A stretch of DNA of 64,000 nt from Lachnospiraceae bacterium (lineage in GTDB: Bacteria > Bacillota > Clostridia > Lachnospirales > Lachnospiraceae), in NCBI GenBank assembly GCA_014804785.1, contig JAAUZD010000004.1, forward strand, positions 62,001 through 126,000, written 5' to 3'. The notes beneath the pieces are model-generated. The model was not told the DNA's origin. It saw only the letters and a list, made by a program, of their open reading frames with translations, and did not search any database. Below, one piece after another: positions 33,386 to 44,681 of the stretch (position 1 is the stretch's first letter; every line of letters begins with the position of its first letter). Position numbers and translations under genes: made by a program.

Positions 33386-33420
33386 ATGTTGACTTTATGA
33401 GTCGAAGTTAAATATAACAT
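33386..33420. promoter_or_regulatory. Candidate operator upstream of the TetR-type gene
   Basis: ATGTTGACTTTATGAGTC contains GACT-TTATG-AGTC (33391-33403), with ATGTT and AACAT further out. The symmetry and position 50-80 bases before the regulator start suit autoregulation. The rest of the 33342-33659 gap is A+T-rich, with a short GGATG/CATCC hairpin just before the next gene and no other coding signal. Confidence 0.3.
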
Positions 33421-33659
33421 ATTTTTTTCTTCCCTTCAATCATTTCCGGAAAACTTGTACCCACTTTTTTTTCGTCTACCATATCTGGTATTCTTATTTT
33501 TTACGCCTGTTTACAATGACTAAACATCAAAAATTTATGGATTTTTTATACATATTCCCTTTTCAATTTCACAGAATAGTATTAAGATATTACTAAACAA
33601 CGGATGTCACGCTTCGCGGTCATCCCTATATTAATGAGAAAACCGAAAGGAGCATCTTT

Positions 33660-34169
33660 ATGTCCAAAAAATTTGGTAAATTTTTACTTTTCACCACCGT
33701 AGCCGGTGCTGCCGCTTACGGCGCATATCACTACTTACAAACAAAAGACAAAACTTCTTCCGCTGAAGGAGAAGAAGATGCGGATGATGACTTTGATGAT
33801 TTCAGCGAAGACCTTGATGAAGATCCTGATGACAAAGAGCGGTCCTATGTATCCTTACAGCTTGATAAAGCGGAAGCCATTGCCACCGAAGCCTTCCACA
33901 AGGCAAAGGGAGTCATTGCAGATTCCGTGCAGCAGGTAAAGGATACCGTAAAATCCGTTACGGAATCCCAACCCTCCTCCGAGAGCAATTTTACAGATTT
34001 AACTGCCCTGAATAAGGAAAAAGACACTACAGAAACATCTTCTGAAGAGGACTCTGCTGATGATAAGTCTTCTGCTGCTCCCACAGCCGGTTCAGAAGCC
34101 CCTGTTTCAGAGAAATCCGCCTCCAAAATGGAAGAAACAGTAGAAGAATTTTTTGATGATGATTTATAA
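33660..34169 (+). CDS. Acidic low-complexity protein with an N-terminal membrane segment
   Basis: This 169-residue protein of unknown function starts with a short hydrophobic segment (FGKFLLFTTVAGAAAYGAYHYL), which could be a signal anchor. It then becomes highly acidic and disordered (EGEEDADDDFDDFSEDLDED), and carries one amphipathic helix (LDKAEAIATEAFHKAKGVIADSVQQVKDTVKSV) resembling the repeated helices of YtxH-like or apolipoprotein-like proteins. A Ser/Glu/Thr-rich tail ends in EEFFDDDL. AAAGGAGC precedes the ATG. It looks like a small YtxH-type membrane-associated protein. Transcription ends at the hairpin at 34214-34256. Confidence 0.75.
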   Translation: MSKKFGKFLLFTTVAGAAAYGAYHYLQTKDKTSSAEGEEDADDDFDDFSEDLDEDPDDKERSYVSLQLDKAEAIATEAFHKAKGVIADSVQQVKDTVKSVTESQPSSESNFTDLTALNKEKDTTETSSEEDSADDKSSAAPTAGSEAPVSEKSASKMEETVEEFFDDDL

Positions 34170-34213
34170 AGCATATGACTGCACGTTTTAGCAGCCAGCT
34201 TATTACATTTACA

Positions 34214-34256
34214 AAGCCCGGGATATCCTACAAATAGATATCCCAGGCTTTTTTCA
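34214..34256 (+). terminator. Terminator overlapping the end of the convergent MocR gene
   Basis: AAGCCCGGGATATC pairs with GATATCCCAGGCTT around CTACAAATA and is followed by a run of six T residues on the plus strand. The hairpin contains the stop codon and last codons of the minus-strand regulator gene. Confidence 0.75.
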
Positions 34257-35658
34257 ATAATGTGATTCCTTCCATAAGTTCCTTTTCTTCCAATGCCCCG
34301 TATCCCATCAGCAGCGTATTGGCATAGGCTGTATTTACATTGTCTTCCCTCATACAGGCATCCCTCATCCCATAAACCTTTACACCTGCCTGTGCAGCAG
34401 TCTTTATAAGTATTTCTTCCTGTATATGACTTTTGCTTCTGAGAAGGATATGCAGTCCTGCATTTTCTCCGGATACGGTAAACTCCTTTTCAAACGGGGA
34501 AAGCTGATTCAAAAGAAAATCGTGCCTGTTTCTATATACTTTTCTCATTTTATTCAGATACCGTTCAAAATACCCATCCCGGATAAATTCATTTAAAATC
34601 TGCTGATCGATCCGTGATACGGTAGAGGCATAAAATCCGCAGTTCTCTCTGTAAACCCTAAGCAGCTTTGATGGCAGCACCATATACCCCACACGGATTG
34701 CCGGCGCAATGGATTTTGAAAAGGTTCCCATATAGATTACCCTGCCTGTCCGATCAGATGCCTGCAGGGAAGGAATCGGCTTTCCTTTGTAGCGGAATTC
34801 ACTGTCATAGTCATCTTCAATCAGATACCTCTCCTCCTCTTCCCCCGCCCATTTAAGCAATTCCAACCTTCTTCCGATTGGCATCACCACTCCTGTGGGA
34901 TACTGATGGGAGGGCATCACATAGGCAACTCTTGCCTTTGTTTTCCGAAGTTCTTCCACATCTATTCCGCTTCCATCCATGGGAATTGGCAGGATTTCAT
35001 AAGCAAAGGACTGAAAGACACGATAGGCACGTTTATAGGTAGGATTCTCCATCGCAATGGGGACGTGTCTTCCCAAGATCTTTTCAAGCAGCATGAACAA
35101 GTAATCCGTTCCTGCCCCAATGATAATCTGATCCGGCTGACAATTCACCCCTCTGGATGAGTGCAGATACCGACTGATCGTCTCTCGAAGTTCCTTATCG
35201 CCCTGCGCATCTCCCAGTGCAAACATATCGCTGTTTGCATCTACCAGAATATTTTTCGTAATCTTTTTCCATGTAGCATAGGGAAAATCCTTAAGACTGA
35301 TCGCATGGGGAGAAAAATCATATTGCATTTTCACATTTTCCGGTGCATGCGGGGAGTTATCCGCCAAGTCCATTGCATTCTTCCACTCATCAGAAAAGTG
35401 AAACAGTTCCTCCACATGGCTTACAAAATAGCCCTTACAGGGCCGGGCTTCCACATACCCCTCTGCCACCAGCTGTCCATAAGCAAAATCTACCGTGCTT
35501 CTTGCCACTTGAAGGTATTCCGCCAGTGAACGAGTTGAGGGAAGCTTCTCACCTTCAAGAAGCTTCCCTTTTCTTATTTCATCCTTGATATGTTCATAAA
35601 TCTGCTGATACAGACATATATTGCCTGTATCAGTAAGCTGTATCGTCAGATCATTCAT
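34228..35658 (-). CDS. MocR-type regulator (GntR DNA-binding domain fused to aminotransferase domain)
   Basis: This 476-residue protein has an N-terminal winged helix (about 10-75: LYQQIYEHIKDEIRKGKLLEGEKLPSTRSLAEYLQVARSTVDFAYGQLVAEGYVEARPCKGYFV) fused to a fold-type I aminotransferase domain. The PLP lysine is in MGTFSKSIAPAIRVGYMV near residue 313, and IIGAGTDYLFMLLEKIL and LIEDDYDSEFRY are typical. MocR proteins sense PLP or amino compounds; PdxR and GabR are examples. No vitamin B6 or GABA gene lies beside it, so the target is unknown. A GTG codon one position upstream is also possible. It starts directly after the DUF2225 stop codon. Confidence 0.92.
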   Translation of the reverse strand: MNDLTIQLTDTGNICLYQQIYEHIKDEIRKGKLLEGEKLPSTRSLAEYLQVARSTVDFAYGQLVAEGYVEARPCKGYFVSHVEELFHFSDEWKNAMDLADNSPHAPENVKMQYDFSPHAISLKDFPYATWKKITKNILVDANSDMFALGDAQGDKELRETISRYLHSSRGVNCQPDQIIIGAGTDYLFMLLEKILGRHVPIAMENPTYKRAYRVFQSFAYEILPIPMDGSGIDVEELRKTKARVAYVMPSHQYPTGVVMPIGRRLELLKWAGEEEERYLIEDDYDSEFRYKGKPIPSLQASDRTGRVIYMGTFSKSIAPAIRVGYMVLPSKLLRVYRENCGFYASTVSRIDQQILNEFIRDGYFERYLNKMRKVYRNRHDFLLNQLSPFEKEFTVSGENAGLHILLRSKSHIQEEILIKTAAQAGVKVYGMRDACMREDNVNTAYANTLLMGYGALEEKELMEGITLLKKAWDIYL

Positions 35659-35660
35659 CA

Positions 35661-36518
35661 CTAATTGCTTTTCTCTTTCATTTTTACCATCAGCATTTCT
35701 TTCAGTTCTCTCGCTTTATCCTTCATCCTGCTGGTCGCAGAAGGGGAAACAAGAATACTTGAAATAATACGTGAAGCCACATCAAACTGCCCACCTTCCA
35801 TGGCAAGCGCTGCAATGAGATATTCCACCGTAATTTCATCCATACCGCACATAGGATAGCTTTCTGACTGTCTCGCTGCTAAAAATCCCTCAAGCGCATT
35901 TTTAATGAATTCATCTTCCTGCTCCTTGAGTTCTGCTGCCTTTTTCTCATAATCCTCCACTGTCTTGTCGAGATTTTCTCTAATACTGCGGAGCAGCCAG
36001 CCTGTCTTCAGACAGATGTATGCTTTTTCGCTCGCTTTTGCATGTTTTACAATTGCATTAGCAAGGCACAATTTATATCTCTCTACAGCTTCTTCGTAAG
36101 TATATGTTTCTTTCTCCTCTTTAATCGGCTGGAAAGAAGCTGAAATGTTTTCTTTAATCGCCTTCATCTGTGATGCAGTAAGTCCTTTAAAATAACGTGT
36201 AAGCGCCGCATATCCACAATGAGGACAGAGGATAACATCATATTTAATCGGTTCAATGTTCTCATATACCGGGCGGAGATCCGTATCTGCACGCAAAAGC
36301 TTTGCTTTTCCTGCTTTCATTGTCCTTGCCTTAATCTTACCGTCGCATATCGTACATTCATAGCTTTTGTCAAAAAGGAAATCACTTTCCTGTACCACCG
36401 GCGCCGCTGCCGCTGCTTTCGCAGCAGGCTCTTCTGCCTTCTTTTCCTCCTCATACAAATCCATGTTTTCCAGATTCTTAAGTCCCAGTTTCCCTAAACC
36501 AGATAATAACCCAGCCAT
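35661..36518 (-). CDS. DUF2225 family protein
   Basis: This 285-residue cytoplasmic protein has the DUF2225 domain. A zinc-site-like pair (YECTICDGKIKARTMKAGKAKLLRADTDLRPVYENIEPIKYDVILCPHCGYAALTRYF, with C-x2-C and C-x2-C) is followed by a helical, TPR-like half (YEEAVERYKLCLANAIVKHAKASEKAYICLKTGWLLRSI). The first 50 residues are Glu/Ala-rich and probably disordered. The function is not known; the family is common in Clostridia. The ATG at 36518 has AAGGGATAGG upstream. It precedes the MocR gene with no gap, and glnS lies about 50 bases further upstream. Confidence 0.88.
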   Translation of the reverse strand: MAGLLSGLGKLGLKNLENMDLYEEEKKAEEPAAKAAAAAPVVQESDFLFDKSYECTICDGKIKARTMKAGKAKLLRADTDLRPVYENIEPIKYDVILCPHCGYAALTRYFKGLTASQMKAIKENISASFQPIKEEKETYTYEEAVERYKLCLANAIVKHAKASEKAYICLKTGWLLRSIRENLDKTVEDYEKKAAELKEQEDEFIKNALEGFLAARQSESYPMCGMDEITVEYLIAALAMEGGQFDVASRIISSILVSPSATSRMKDKARELKEMLMVKMKEKSN

Positions 36519-36571
36519 TTTTAATACCTATCCCTTTCTCCTATCTTATTCAATATGTTATAAACTGCCAA

Positions 36572-38275
36572 TTATGCTTTGGGCAGCACATAAGAACTCT
36601 TTAAAGATACGATCCTGTTGAACACAGGCGCGCCTTCCCTGGAGTCCTTGGAATCCACACAAAAATATCCCTGACGTACAAATTGGAAGCTGTCATAAGC
36701 CTTTGCATCTTTTAAGGCAGGTTCCAGGTAGCATTCCTTTAAAACAGTGAGTGAGTTGGGGTTTAAGTTCAGACTGCCGTCCTCATTATAAACGCCCTTT
36801 TCCTCATCAATAATGTTTTCGTAAAGCCTTACCTCTGCCTTGATTGCTTCTTTGGCAGGTACCCAGTGAATCGTTCCCTTTACTTTACGTCCTGTAAATC
36901 CGGTACCGCATTTTGTTTCCGGATCGTAAGTGCAGTGTACCTCTATCACTTTACCGCTTTCATCCTTGACACAGCCCGTACAGGTCACAAAATAAGCATT
37001 CATAAGACGTACTTCATTTCCCGGAAAGAGACGGAAATACTTTTTGGGAGGTTCCTCCATAAAGTCCTCACGGTCTATATAAAGCTCCCTGCCAAAAGGA
37101 ACCTGTCTGGTGCCCATCTCTTCATTTTCAAGATTGTTGGCAACTTCTAACATTTCCACTTTGTCTTCCGGATAGTTGTCAATAATCAGTTTCACCGGAT
37201 CAAGGGCAGCCATCATGCGGGGACGTTTTAACTTCAAATCTTCTCTGATACAGTACTCCAGCATTGCATAGTCTGCTGAAGAATTGCTCTTGGATACGCC
37301 GCACAGCTCTACAAACATTTTAATGGATTCCGGTGTGAATCCCCTTCTTCTGAGCGCTGCGATGGAAACCAGTCTGGGATCGTCCCAGCCATCCACGATT
37401 CCCTCTTCCACCAGCTTTTTGATGTATCTTTTCCCTGTCACTACATTGGTAAGATACATTTTCGCAAATTCAATCTGTCTGGGAGGATGGGGATATTCCA
37501 ATTCTCTTACCACCCAGTCATACAAAGGTCTGTGATCTTCAAACTCCAATGTGCAGATAGAATGAGTGATTCCCTCAATCGCATCCTCAATGGGATGTGC
37601 AAAATCATACATAGGATAAATACACCACTTATCACCCGTATTATGATGACTCATATGGGCAACACGATAAATAATCGGATCACGCATATTGATATTCGGT
37701 GAAGTCATGTCGATTTTGGCGCGAAGTGTTTTCTCTCCATCTGCAAATTCACCATTCTTCATTTTTTCAAAAAGCGCCAGATTCTCTTCTACGCTCCTGT
37801 CCCTGTTCGGATCGTTTTTGCCCGGCTCCGTGAGTGTGCCGCGATACTCCCTCATTTCATCCGCAGTAAGTTCAGATACATAAGCCTTTCCCTTGTGAAT
37901 CAACTTCACTGCCGCTTCATACATCTGTTCAAAATAATCGGAAGCAAAGAAAAGCCGGTCTTCCCAATCCGCTCCCAGCCACTTGATATCTTCCATAATG
38001 GACTCTACGAACTCTGTCTTTTCCTTGGTGGGATTTGTATCGTCGAACCGCATATTGAACTTTCCGCCGTATTTTCTGGCAAGTCCGTAATTAAGGAGGA
38101 TGCTCTTGGCATGTCCTATATGCAGATATCCATTCGGTTCAGGCGGAAATCTGGTATGCACCGTATCATAGACTCCCTCTGCCAGATCCTTGTCAATCAT
38201 CTGTTCAATAAAATTCCGGGAAACTGTTTCCTTCTCTTCTTCCGGATGATTTTCATTTAATTCATTTTCACTCAT
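36572..38275 (-). CDS. glnS: Glutaminyl-tRNA synthetase
   Basis: GlnRS charges tRNA-Gln directly with glutamine. The 567-residue class I enzyme has the HIGH motif at residues 52-55 ([15 protein letters not shown]) and the KMSKS counterpart [13 protein letters not shown]. The family feature [17 protein letters not shown] and the anticodon-binding beta-barrels (about 350-560) are present. The amino acid and ATP pocket residues [30 protein letters not shown] match GlnRS rather than GluRS. The ATG is at 38275. The same window also encodes GatCAB, so the amidotransferase is probably needed mainly for Asn-tRNA or acts in parallel. Confidence 0.96.
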   Translation of the reverse strand: MSENELNENHPEEEKETVSRNFIEQMIDKDLAEGVYDTVHTRFPPEPNGYLHIGHAKSILLNYGLARKYGGKFNMRFDDTNPTKEKTEFVESIMEDIKWLGADWEDRLFFASDYFEQMYEAAVKLIHKGKAYVSELTADEMREYRGTLTEPGKNDPNRDRSVEENLALFEKMKNGEFADGEKTLRAKIDMTSPNINMRDPIIYRVAHMSHHNTGDKWCIYPMYDFAHPIEDAIEGITHSICTLEFEDHRPLYDWVVRELEYPHPPRQIEFAKMYLTNVVTGKRYIKKLVEEGIVDGWDDPRLVSIAALRRRGFTPESIKMFVELCGVSKSNSSADYAMLEYCIREDLKLKRPRMMAALDPVKLIIDNYPEDKVEMLEVANNLENEEMGTRQVPFGRELYIDREDFMEEPPKKYFRLFPGNEVRLMNAYFVTCTGCVKDESGKVIEVHCTYDPETKCGTGFTGRKVKGTIHWVPAKEAIKAEVRLYENIIDEEKGVYNEDGSLNLNPNSLTVLKECYLEPALKDAKAYDSFQFVRQGYFCVDSKDSREGAPVFNRIVSLKSSYVLPKA

Positions 38276-38436
38276 GCTCTTCTATAGCCCGACCGGTTTC
38301 AATGGCATTGGGCTTTACCTCCTACAGTCTGTTTCTTTTCTTACCACATAAATGCGGAAGGGAAACACGCTACTAGTTATGATATCACACTGGACACAAT
38401 TTTTAAAGCAGAATTTAAAGACGCTTTGGCAACAGT

Positions 38437-41151
38437 TCAGCTTTCCGCTTTTCCACGTTTTGAGCGTGGTTTCCGCTTAAGATCCGGTGTGTATTTCTTT
38501 TCAAATGTCTGTTGATCCATTGGACGGTCAAAATAGTATCCCTGGGCAAGCAGAACACACATTTCTGACAGAATTTCATATTGCTTCTTTGTTTCCACAC
38601 CTTCAATGCAGACGTTTACACCAATTGCTTCCGCCAGCTCTCCTACCATTCTGATAAAGGATTTGGCATACTCGTCTCTCTCCAAATCTGTAATAAAGCT
38701 TTGGTCTACTTTAATCACATCAAAAGGAATTTCCCTGATATGATTCAGTGAGGAATAGCCGGTTCCGAAATCATCCAATGCAATTCTGACTCCCAGCTTT
38801 TTTATGCTGTCAAGAATTTCCTGCATGCGCTCCATATCATTGATTGCCAGACTTTCCGTAACCTCCAGTGTCAGATTTTTCGGTACTATGCCTGTCTCTT
38901 TCACGATGTTCTCTATGATTTCCACAATATCCGGCTGCAGCAGTTGAACCACAGAAAGGTTTACATTTACCTTATAGTCAGGATATCCATGATCATTCCA
39001 GTTCTTACAACAGCTGCACGCCTCTTTCAGCACGAAATTGCCAATGGGATTGATCAGCCCCAGATATTCCGCCAACGGAATAAACTCTGACGGCGGTATA
39101 AATCCAAGATCTGCATTATTCCACCTGATCAACGCCTCCGCCCCTGTACACGGAAGTTCTTTTTTGCTGATATCAATAATCGGCTGATAATATACCTCAA
39201 ATCCCTGATATCCCTTTGCCGTTGCATCGCGCATACTTTTCTCCATGTCAAGCCGTTTACTTGATTTGGACTTTATATTGTCTGAATAGTAGGCAATCCT
39301 GTTTTTTCCTTTCTTTTTAGCCTCATACATGGCTATATCTGCCTTTTTGATTAAATCATTCACCTCATCGCCCTTCGCAGGGAACTCCACAACGCCCATA
39401 CTCATCGTGCAGTAATAATCGGAATTTTTGAGGAACCATGGACGCATGAATATTTCTCTTATGTCTCCAATGATCCTCTCACTATTTTCATATTCAGCAG
39501 GCGGAATAATAATGACAAACTCGTCGCCGCCCATACGGTAACATGTGTTTTTAATGCCTTCAATGCGTTGAAAACTGTGGGAGATTGATTTTAAAAGAAC
39601 ATCTCCGTATTTATGTCCCAATCCATCATTGATATGTTTAAAATCATCCAGATCAAGATAAAGCAATGCCCCCTGGGTCTTACTTTTCTCAGCCTCATCC
39701 ACGTACTTGGCAAGATCTCTTTCACAGCTCATGCGGTTATATATTCCTGTAAGGAAATCCGTGTACGCCTGCTGCTCCGTTTTCTTTTGAAAAATCTTTT
39801 TGTCTGTAACATCATATAATGCGCATAAAATTGCCGGATTTCCGTCCATCCACTTCATTCTGATATAATATAAATCATACCAGCAATCCTTTTTTTCAAA
39901 GTAGATTTCCCTGCTTCCGCTTTCCCTGTCCACACTATCATCCAGCATTTTATCCATGCTTCCATCTTTTAATTCCTGCCCGAAAATATTGCGCATGCTT
40001 CTATTTGTAAACAGAATCTCCCCTGTTGTCAGCTTTCTAACATATACACTACTCCCCACGTTATCAAGGATCGTTTCCAGGGAAGCATTGGAATTTAACA
40101 GCGATTCTTTCTGAATACTTTTTGTCAGGATGCTGCGCAGAATTTTAACGCAGTCGCTTAAAAATTTAATCTCCTCCAGCTTCCAGTTTCGCTCCCTGAC
40201 CATTTCTCCAAAACACACATACATAGGAGAGGCGCCCTTTATTTCAACCGGCATGACAATGACTGCTTTAAAACCAAGCGCCTGCATCTGTTCTCTTTCA
40301 CTTACGCTCAGCATGGAGTTCTGTGATAAAACAAGGGTTTTCTTTCCTATCAGCAATTCAGGAGCGCTATGTTCCCCATCCTTTTCAAACTCCCATATCA
40401 CATTCTTCTTACACCATCTGGATATAAAATCCACATGAACATTGTCTTTTTTCATGCCGTAGAGAGTTGCAATGCTTAAATTCAAAAGTTCTCCCACTGT
40501 TTTTAACAGTTTATGCATCACATTTTCTACGGATTCATCACTTTCCAGAAACTGTACAATCTCGGCAAGGGCTTCGCTCCGCTTCAAATTCTCGCTCATT
40601 TCCTTTTCGGAATAACGGATCCGCCTGCTCTCCGCCTGGGCATTGATAGCGGAAAACCTATATTTAAGCATCGTGTCTGTTACACTTCTCAGGGTATCTA
40701 CCACCTTGGAGAATTGTTTTCTGGTAATTAAATTTGTGAAGCCTTCAAGTGGAGGATTCTCATATTCTTCCAGATCTTCTGCATCAGAAAGCACACCGCA
40801 AACCAGCCAATTGAGAAACGGCTTTCCCCCCATCTTAGCAGATATTACTGCCAGACGTACATTAGGATAAGCTGTAGTCTCTATTGCCTGATCCTCCAGT
40901 GTGCTTTCAGATACGCGGAGCAGCATATCTGAAAGCTGCTCCCCGTCAATGATTCGTTTAATTTTATTCTTTTCTTCCTCGTTACCGCCAAATTCAGTAA
41001 GTGGAAACCCGCTGCTGTCCACGCAGCACATAAATACATTTGTAACGTCACAAAAATGCTGCTGCCATTTTTCCAACGTTTTTTCTTCTATAAGACTTTT
41101 TAGCAGCGACGCTGCATCCTGCCTGTTATCAGCACTTTCCAGATTGCCCAC
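38437..41151 (-). CDS. Cyclic-di-GMP enzyme with PocR/GAF/PAS sensors and GGDEF-EAL domains
   Basis: This 904-residue soluble protein begins with a PocR-like sensory region (about 15-150: LEKWQQHFCDVTNVFMCCVDSSGFPLTEFGG). A GAF domain (about 190-345) and a PAS domain (about 350-445, ETILDNVGSSVYVRKLTTGEILFTN) follow. The GGDEF domain (about 455-620) has an intact RMGGDEFVI near residue 540, so diguanylate cyclase activity is possible. The EAL domain (about 635-885) has GAEALIRW near 670 and DDFGTGYSS, indicating phosphodiesterase capacity. Which activity dominates cannot be told. The start is GTG at 41151 with GGGAG 9 bases upstream. It follows guaB by 43 bases. Confidence 0.93.
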   Translation of the reverse strand: MGNLESADNRQDAASLLKSLIEEKTLEKWQQHFCDVTNVFMCCVDSSGFPLTEFGGNEEEKNKIKRIIDGEQLSDMLLRVSESTLEDQAIETTAYPNVRLAVISAKMGGKPFLNWLVCGVLSDAEDLEEYENPPLEGFTNLITRKQFSKVVDTLRSVTDTMLKYRFSAINAQAESRRIRYSEKEMSENLKRSEALAEIVQFLESDESVENVMHKLLKTVGELLNLSIATLYGMKKDNVHVDFISRWCKKNVIWEFEKDGEHSAPELLIGKKTLVLSQNSMLSVSEREQMQALGFKAVIVMPVEIKGASPMYVCFGEMVRERNWKLEEIKFLSDCVKILRSILTKSIQKESLLNSNASLETILDNVGSSVYVRKLTTGEILFTNRSMRNIFGQELKDGSMDKMLDDSVDRESGSREIYFEKKDCWYDLYYIRMKWMDGNPAILCALYDVTDKKIFQKKTEQQAYTDFLTGIYNRMSCERDLAKYVDEAEKSKTQGALLYLDLDDFKHINDGLGHKYGDVLLKSISHSFQRIEGIKNTCYRMGGDEFVIIIPPAEYENSERIIGDIREIFMRPWFLKNSDYYCTMSMGVVEFPAKGDEVNDLIKKADIAMYEAKKKGKNRIAYYSDNIKSKSSKRLDMEKSMRDATAKGYQGFEVYYQPIIDISKKELPCTGAEALIRWNNADLGFIPPSEFIPLAEYLGLINPIGNFVLKEACSCCKNWNDHGYPDYKVNVNLSVVQLLQPDIVEIIENIVKETGIVPKNLTLEVTESLAINDMERMQEILDSIKKLGVRIALDDFGTGYSSLNHIREIPFDVIKVDQSFITDLERDEYAKSFIRMVGELAEAIGVNVCIEGVETKKQYEILSEMCVLLAQGYYFDRPMDQQTFEKKYTPDLKRKPRSKRGKAES

Positions 41152-41194
41152 GCCAAGATACTCCCTTCCGCTTCCTGTCCATTAATACTGTTCC

Positions 41195-42673
<1,479 letters not shown>

Positions 42674-42702
42674 CTATGTTTAATTATTTCATTGCTACCG
42701 TC

Positions 42703-43197
42703 TTAATCCTTAAATACCTTCCTTGGCGCCGCAAACTGCATTGCTTTAATCAGATCCTCATTGGGCTCAAATATGACCTTTTGTCTGCCTTCATAATAAA
42801 ATACATATCTGGTATCCGGCTGTTTCACTTCGCCGGAGCTGTAATCCACTGTCTTGTCATTTCTGTTTTTAAAATTGTCCAGGTGCCAAGAATTAATAGG
42901 TGCTACAATCTCCATTTTTTCTACCGTAAATACCGCAACCCTTTTGCGCTTCATCTTTGCCATAATCTTATCCACAGTGAGTTCTTTGTCCACGTAAAGA
43001 TATTCATATTCCAATTCGGTTTTTAAATGCATAAAATAGGCTACCACTCCGAAAGCAATGCCGAAAAGCAGTGCCGGAAGCAAAAGAAATCCTACCAGCA
43101 CAAAAAAGACGGTAAGTGTGACCAATAGGATTTTAAGCATTTTCAGTGGTGTAGGGGTTTTTCTCTTGATAAGATATTCTACATATGTTTCATTCAT
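42703..43197 (-). CDS. Small membrane protein, DUF6106-like
   Basis: This 164-residue protein has an N-terminal cytoplasmic stretch (NETYVEYLIKRKTPTPLKML). Two close membrane helices follow (ILLVTLTVFFVLVGFLLLPALLFGIAFGVVAYFMH), then a cytoplasmic beta-rich domain (YEYLYVDKELTVDKIMAKMKRKRVAVFTVEKMEIVAPINS) reminiscent of PH-like folds. I recall similar Lachnospiraceae proteins as DUF6106. The function is unknown. It precedes guaB by 53 bases on the same strand, and a terminator of the lysC operon (43294-43333) lies upstream, so this gene probably starts its own transcript. Confidence 0.7.
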   Translation of the reverse strand: MNETYVEYLIKRKTPTPLKMLKILLVTLTVFFVLVGFLLLPALLFGIAFGVVAYFMHLKTELEYEYLYVDKELTVDKIMAKMKRKRVAVFTVEKMEIVAPINSWHLDNFKNRNDKTVDYSSGEVKQPDTRYVFYYEGRQKVIFEPNEDLIKAMQFAAPRKVFKD

Positions 43198-43293
43198 ATT
43201 CGCTTTTCTTTCCTCCTGCGTTTCAATACAATCCCCATGGGGAAATGTATGTTATTCTATGATAGTATATTTTGCAGAAACTTTCAAGTAATA

Positions 43294-43333
43294 AAAAGCC
43301 CGCCTTTCTACTTAATTAAAGGCAGGCTTTTCT
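43294..43333 (-). terminator. Terminator after lysC
   Basis: On the minus strand AAAAGCCTGCCTTT pairs with AAAGGCGGGCTTTT around a short A+T loop and ends in a T run. It begins 15 bases past the lysC stop codon and closes the threonine operon. Confidence 0.85.
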
Positions 43334-43348
43334 TTAACGTTTTTGAGT

Positions 43349-44668
43349 TTACAGCTGTGCAATCACGAAAATATCATAGATTGCTTTAATCGCTGTCTCG
43401 AAATCATCATTGGCAACACCAATAATGATATTCAACTCGCTGGAACCCTGATCGATCATTTTCACATTGACGTTGACATGGGCAAGGGCAGAGAAGATAC
43501 GCCCCGCAGTTCCTCTGGTGGACTTCATGCCGCGTCCCACCACTGCAATAAGAGCAAGATCCGCTTCAATATCCACACTGTCCGGATCTGCCAGTCTGTG
43601 GATGGCAGATACAACCTTTTGTTCCTTATCAATAAATTCATCCTGATGGACGAACACCGTCATGGTGTCAATACCGGAAGGTACATGTTCAAAGGAAATC
43701 CCATTGTCTTCAAAAGCCTGCAGGACCTTCCTTCCGAATCCTATTTCCGCATTCATCATGGCTTTCTCGATGTTGACAGAGCAGAACCCTCTCTTTCCTG
43801 CAATTCCCGTGATAACGTACTTTGATTTCTGACAGGTACTCTCCACGATCCAGGTTCCCTCATCCTCCGGCTTATTGGTATTGCGGATATTGATTGGAAT
43901 CCCCTCTCTTCTAACTGGAAAGATTGCGTCCTCATGAAGCACGCTGGCTCCCATATATGATAATTCCCTAAGTTCTCTATAGGTAATGGTCTCGATTCCC
44001 TCCGGGTTTTCAATGATTCTCGGATCGGCAACGAGAAAACCGGATACATCCGTCCAGTTTTCATACACATCAGCCTTTACAGCCCTCGCCACAATGGAGC
44101 CGGTGATATCCGATCCGCCTCTTGAAAAGGTCTTTACCCTGCCGTCTGCATATGCCCCGTAAAATCCCGGTATGACGGCACGTTCTACACCCGCAAGGCG
44201 CTGTCCTAAAATCTGATTGGTATATTCAGAATCAAAATCTCCTTCATCCGTAAAGCGGATGACTTCTGCAGCATCAATAAATTCATATCCTAAGTATGCT
44301 GCCATAATGATTCCATTCAAATATTCCCCTCTGGATGCCGCATAGTTCTCTCCAACTTTTTCCTTAAAATTTTTTTCAATAACCTTAAACTCATCTTTTA
44401 GAGAAACAGTAAGGGAAAGTCCATCTATGATTTCCTGATAGCGGGCAGCAATCGTGGCAAGTTCCTTCTTGAATTCTTTACCTGCTTCTGCAAGACGATA
44501 GCATCCATAAAGCATATCCGTAACCTTGGTGTCATCCGAAAATCGCTTGCCCGGCGCAGAGGGAACCACATAGCGTCTTTCCGCATCTGCATGAATAATA
44601 TCGCCCACTTTTGCGAACTGCTCTGCACTTGCAAGAGAGCTGCCGCCAAATTTTACAACCTTTTTCAT
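43349..44668 (-). CDS. lysC: Aspartate kinase
   Basis: Aspartate kinase makes 4-phospho-aspartate for lysine, threonine and methionine. The 439-residue monofunctional enzyme starts MKKVVKFGGSSLAS (KFGGSS ATP-site motif). It has FSRGGSDITGSIVARAV and TDVSGFLVADPRI in the catalytic domain, and two C-terminal ACT domains (about 300-435: ITGIAGKRGFCSVNIEKAMMN; LALIAVVGRGMKSTRGTAGRIFSALAHVNVNVKMIDQGSSELNIIIGV), so allosteric control is expected. The ATG at 44668 follows AGGAG; an in-frame start 27 bases upstream lacks this. It is the last gene of the unit ACT-hom-apgM-lysC and is followed by a terminator. Confidence 0.96.
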   Translation of the reverse strand: MKKVVKFGGSSLASAEQFAKVGDIIHADAERRYVVPSAPGKRFSDDTKVTDMLYGCYRLAEAGKEFKKELATIAARYQEIIDGLSLTVSLKDEFKVIEKNFKEKVGENYAASRGEYLNGIIMAAYLGYEFIDAAEVIRFTDEGDFDSEYTNQILGQRLAGVERAVIPGFYGAYADGRVKTFSRGGSDITGSIVARAVKADVYENWTDVSGFLVADPRIIENPEGIETITYRELRELSYMGASVLHEDAIFPVRREGIPINIRNTNKPEDEGTWIVESTCQKSKYVITGIAGKRGFCSVNIEKAMMNAEIGFGRKVLQAFEDNGISFEHVPSGIDTMTVFVHQDEFIDKEQKVVSAIHRLADPDSVDIEADLALIAVVGRGMKSTRGTAGRIFSALAHVNVNVKMIDQGSSELNIIIGVANDDFETAIKAIYDIFVIAQL

Positions 44669-44681
44669 AATCAATATCTCC

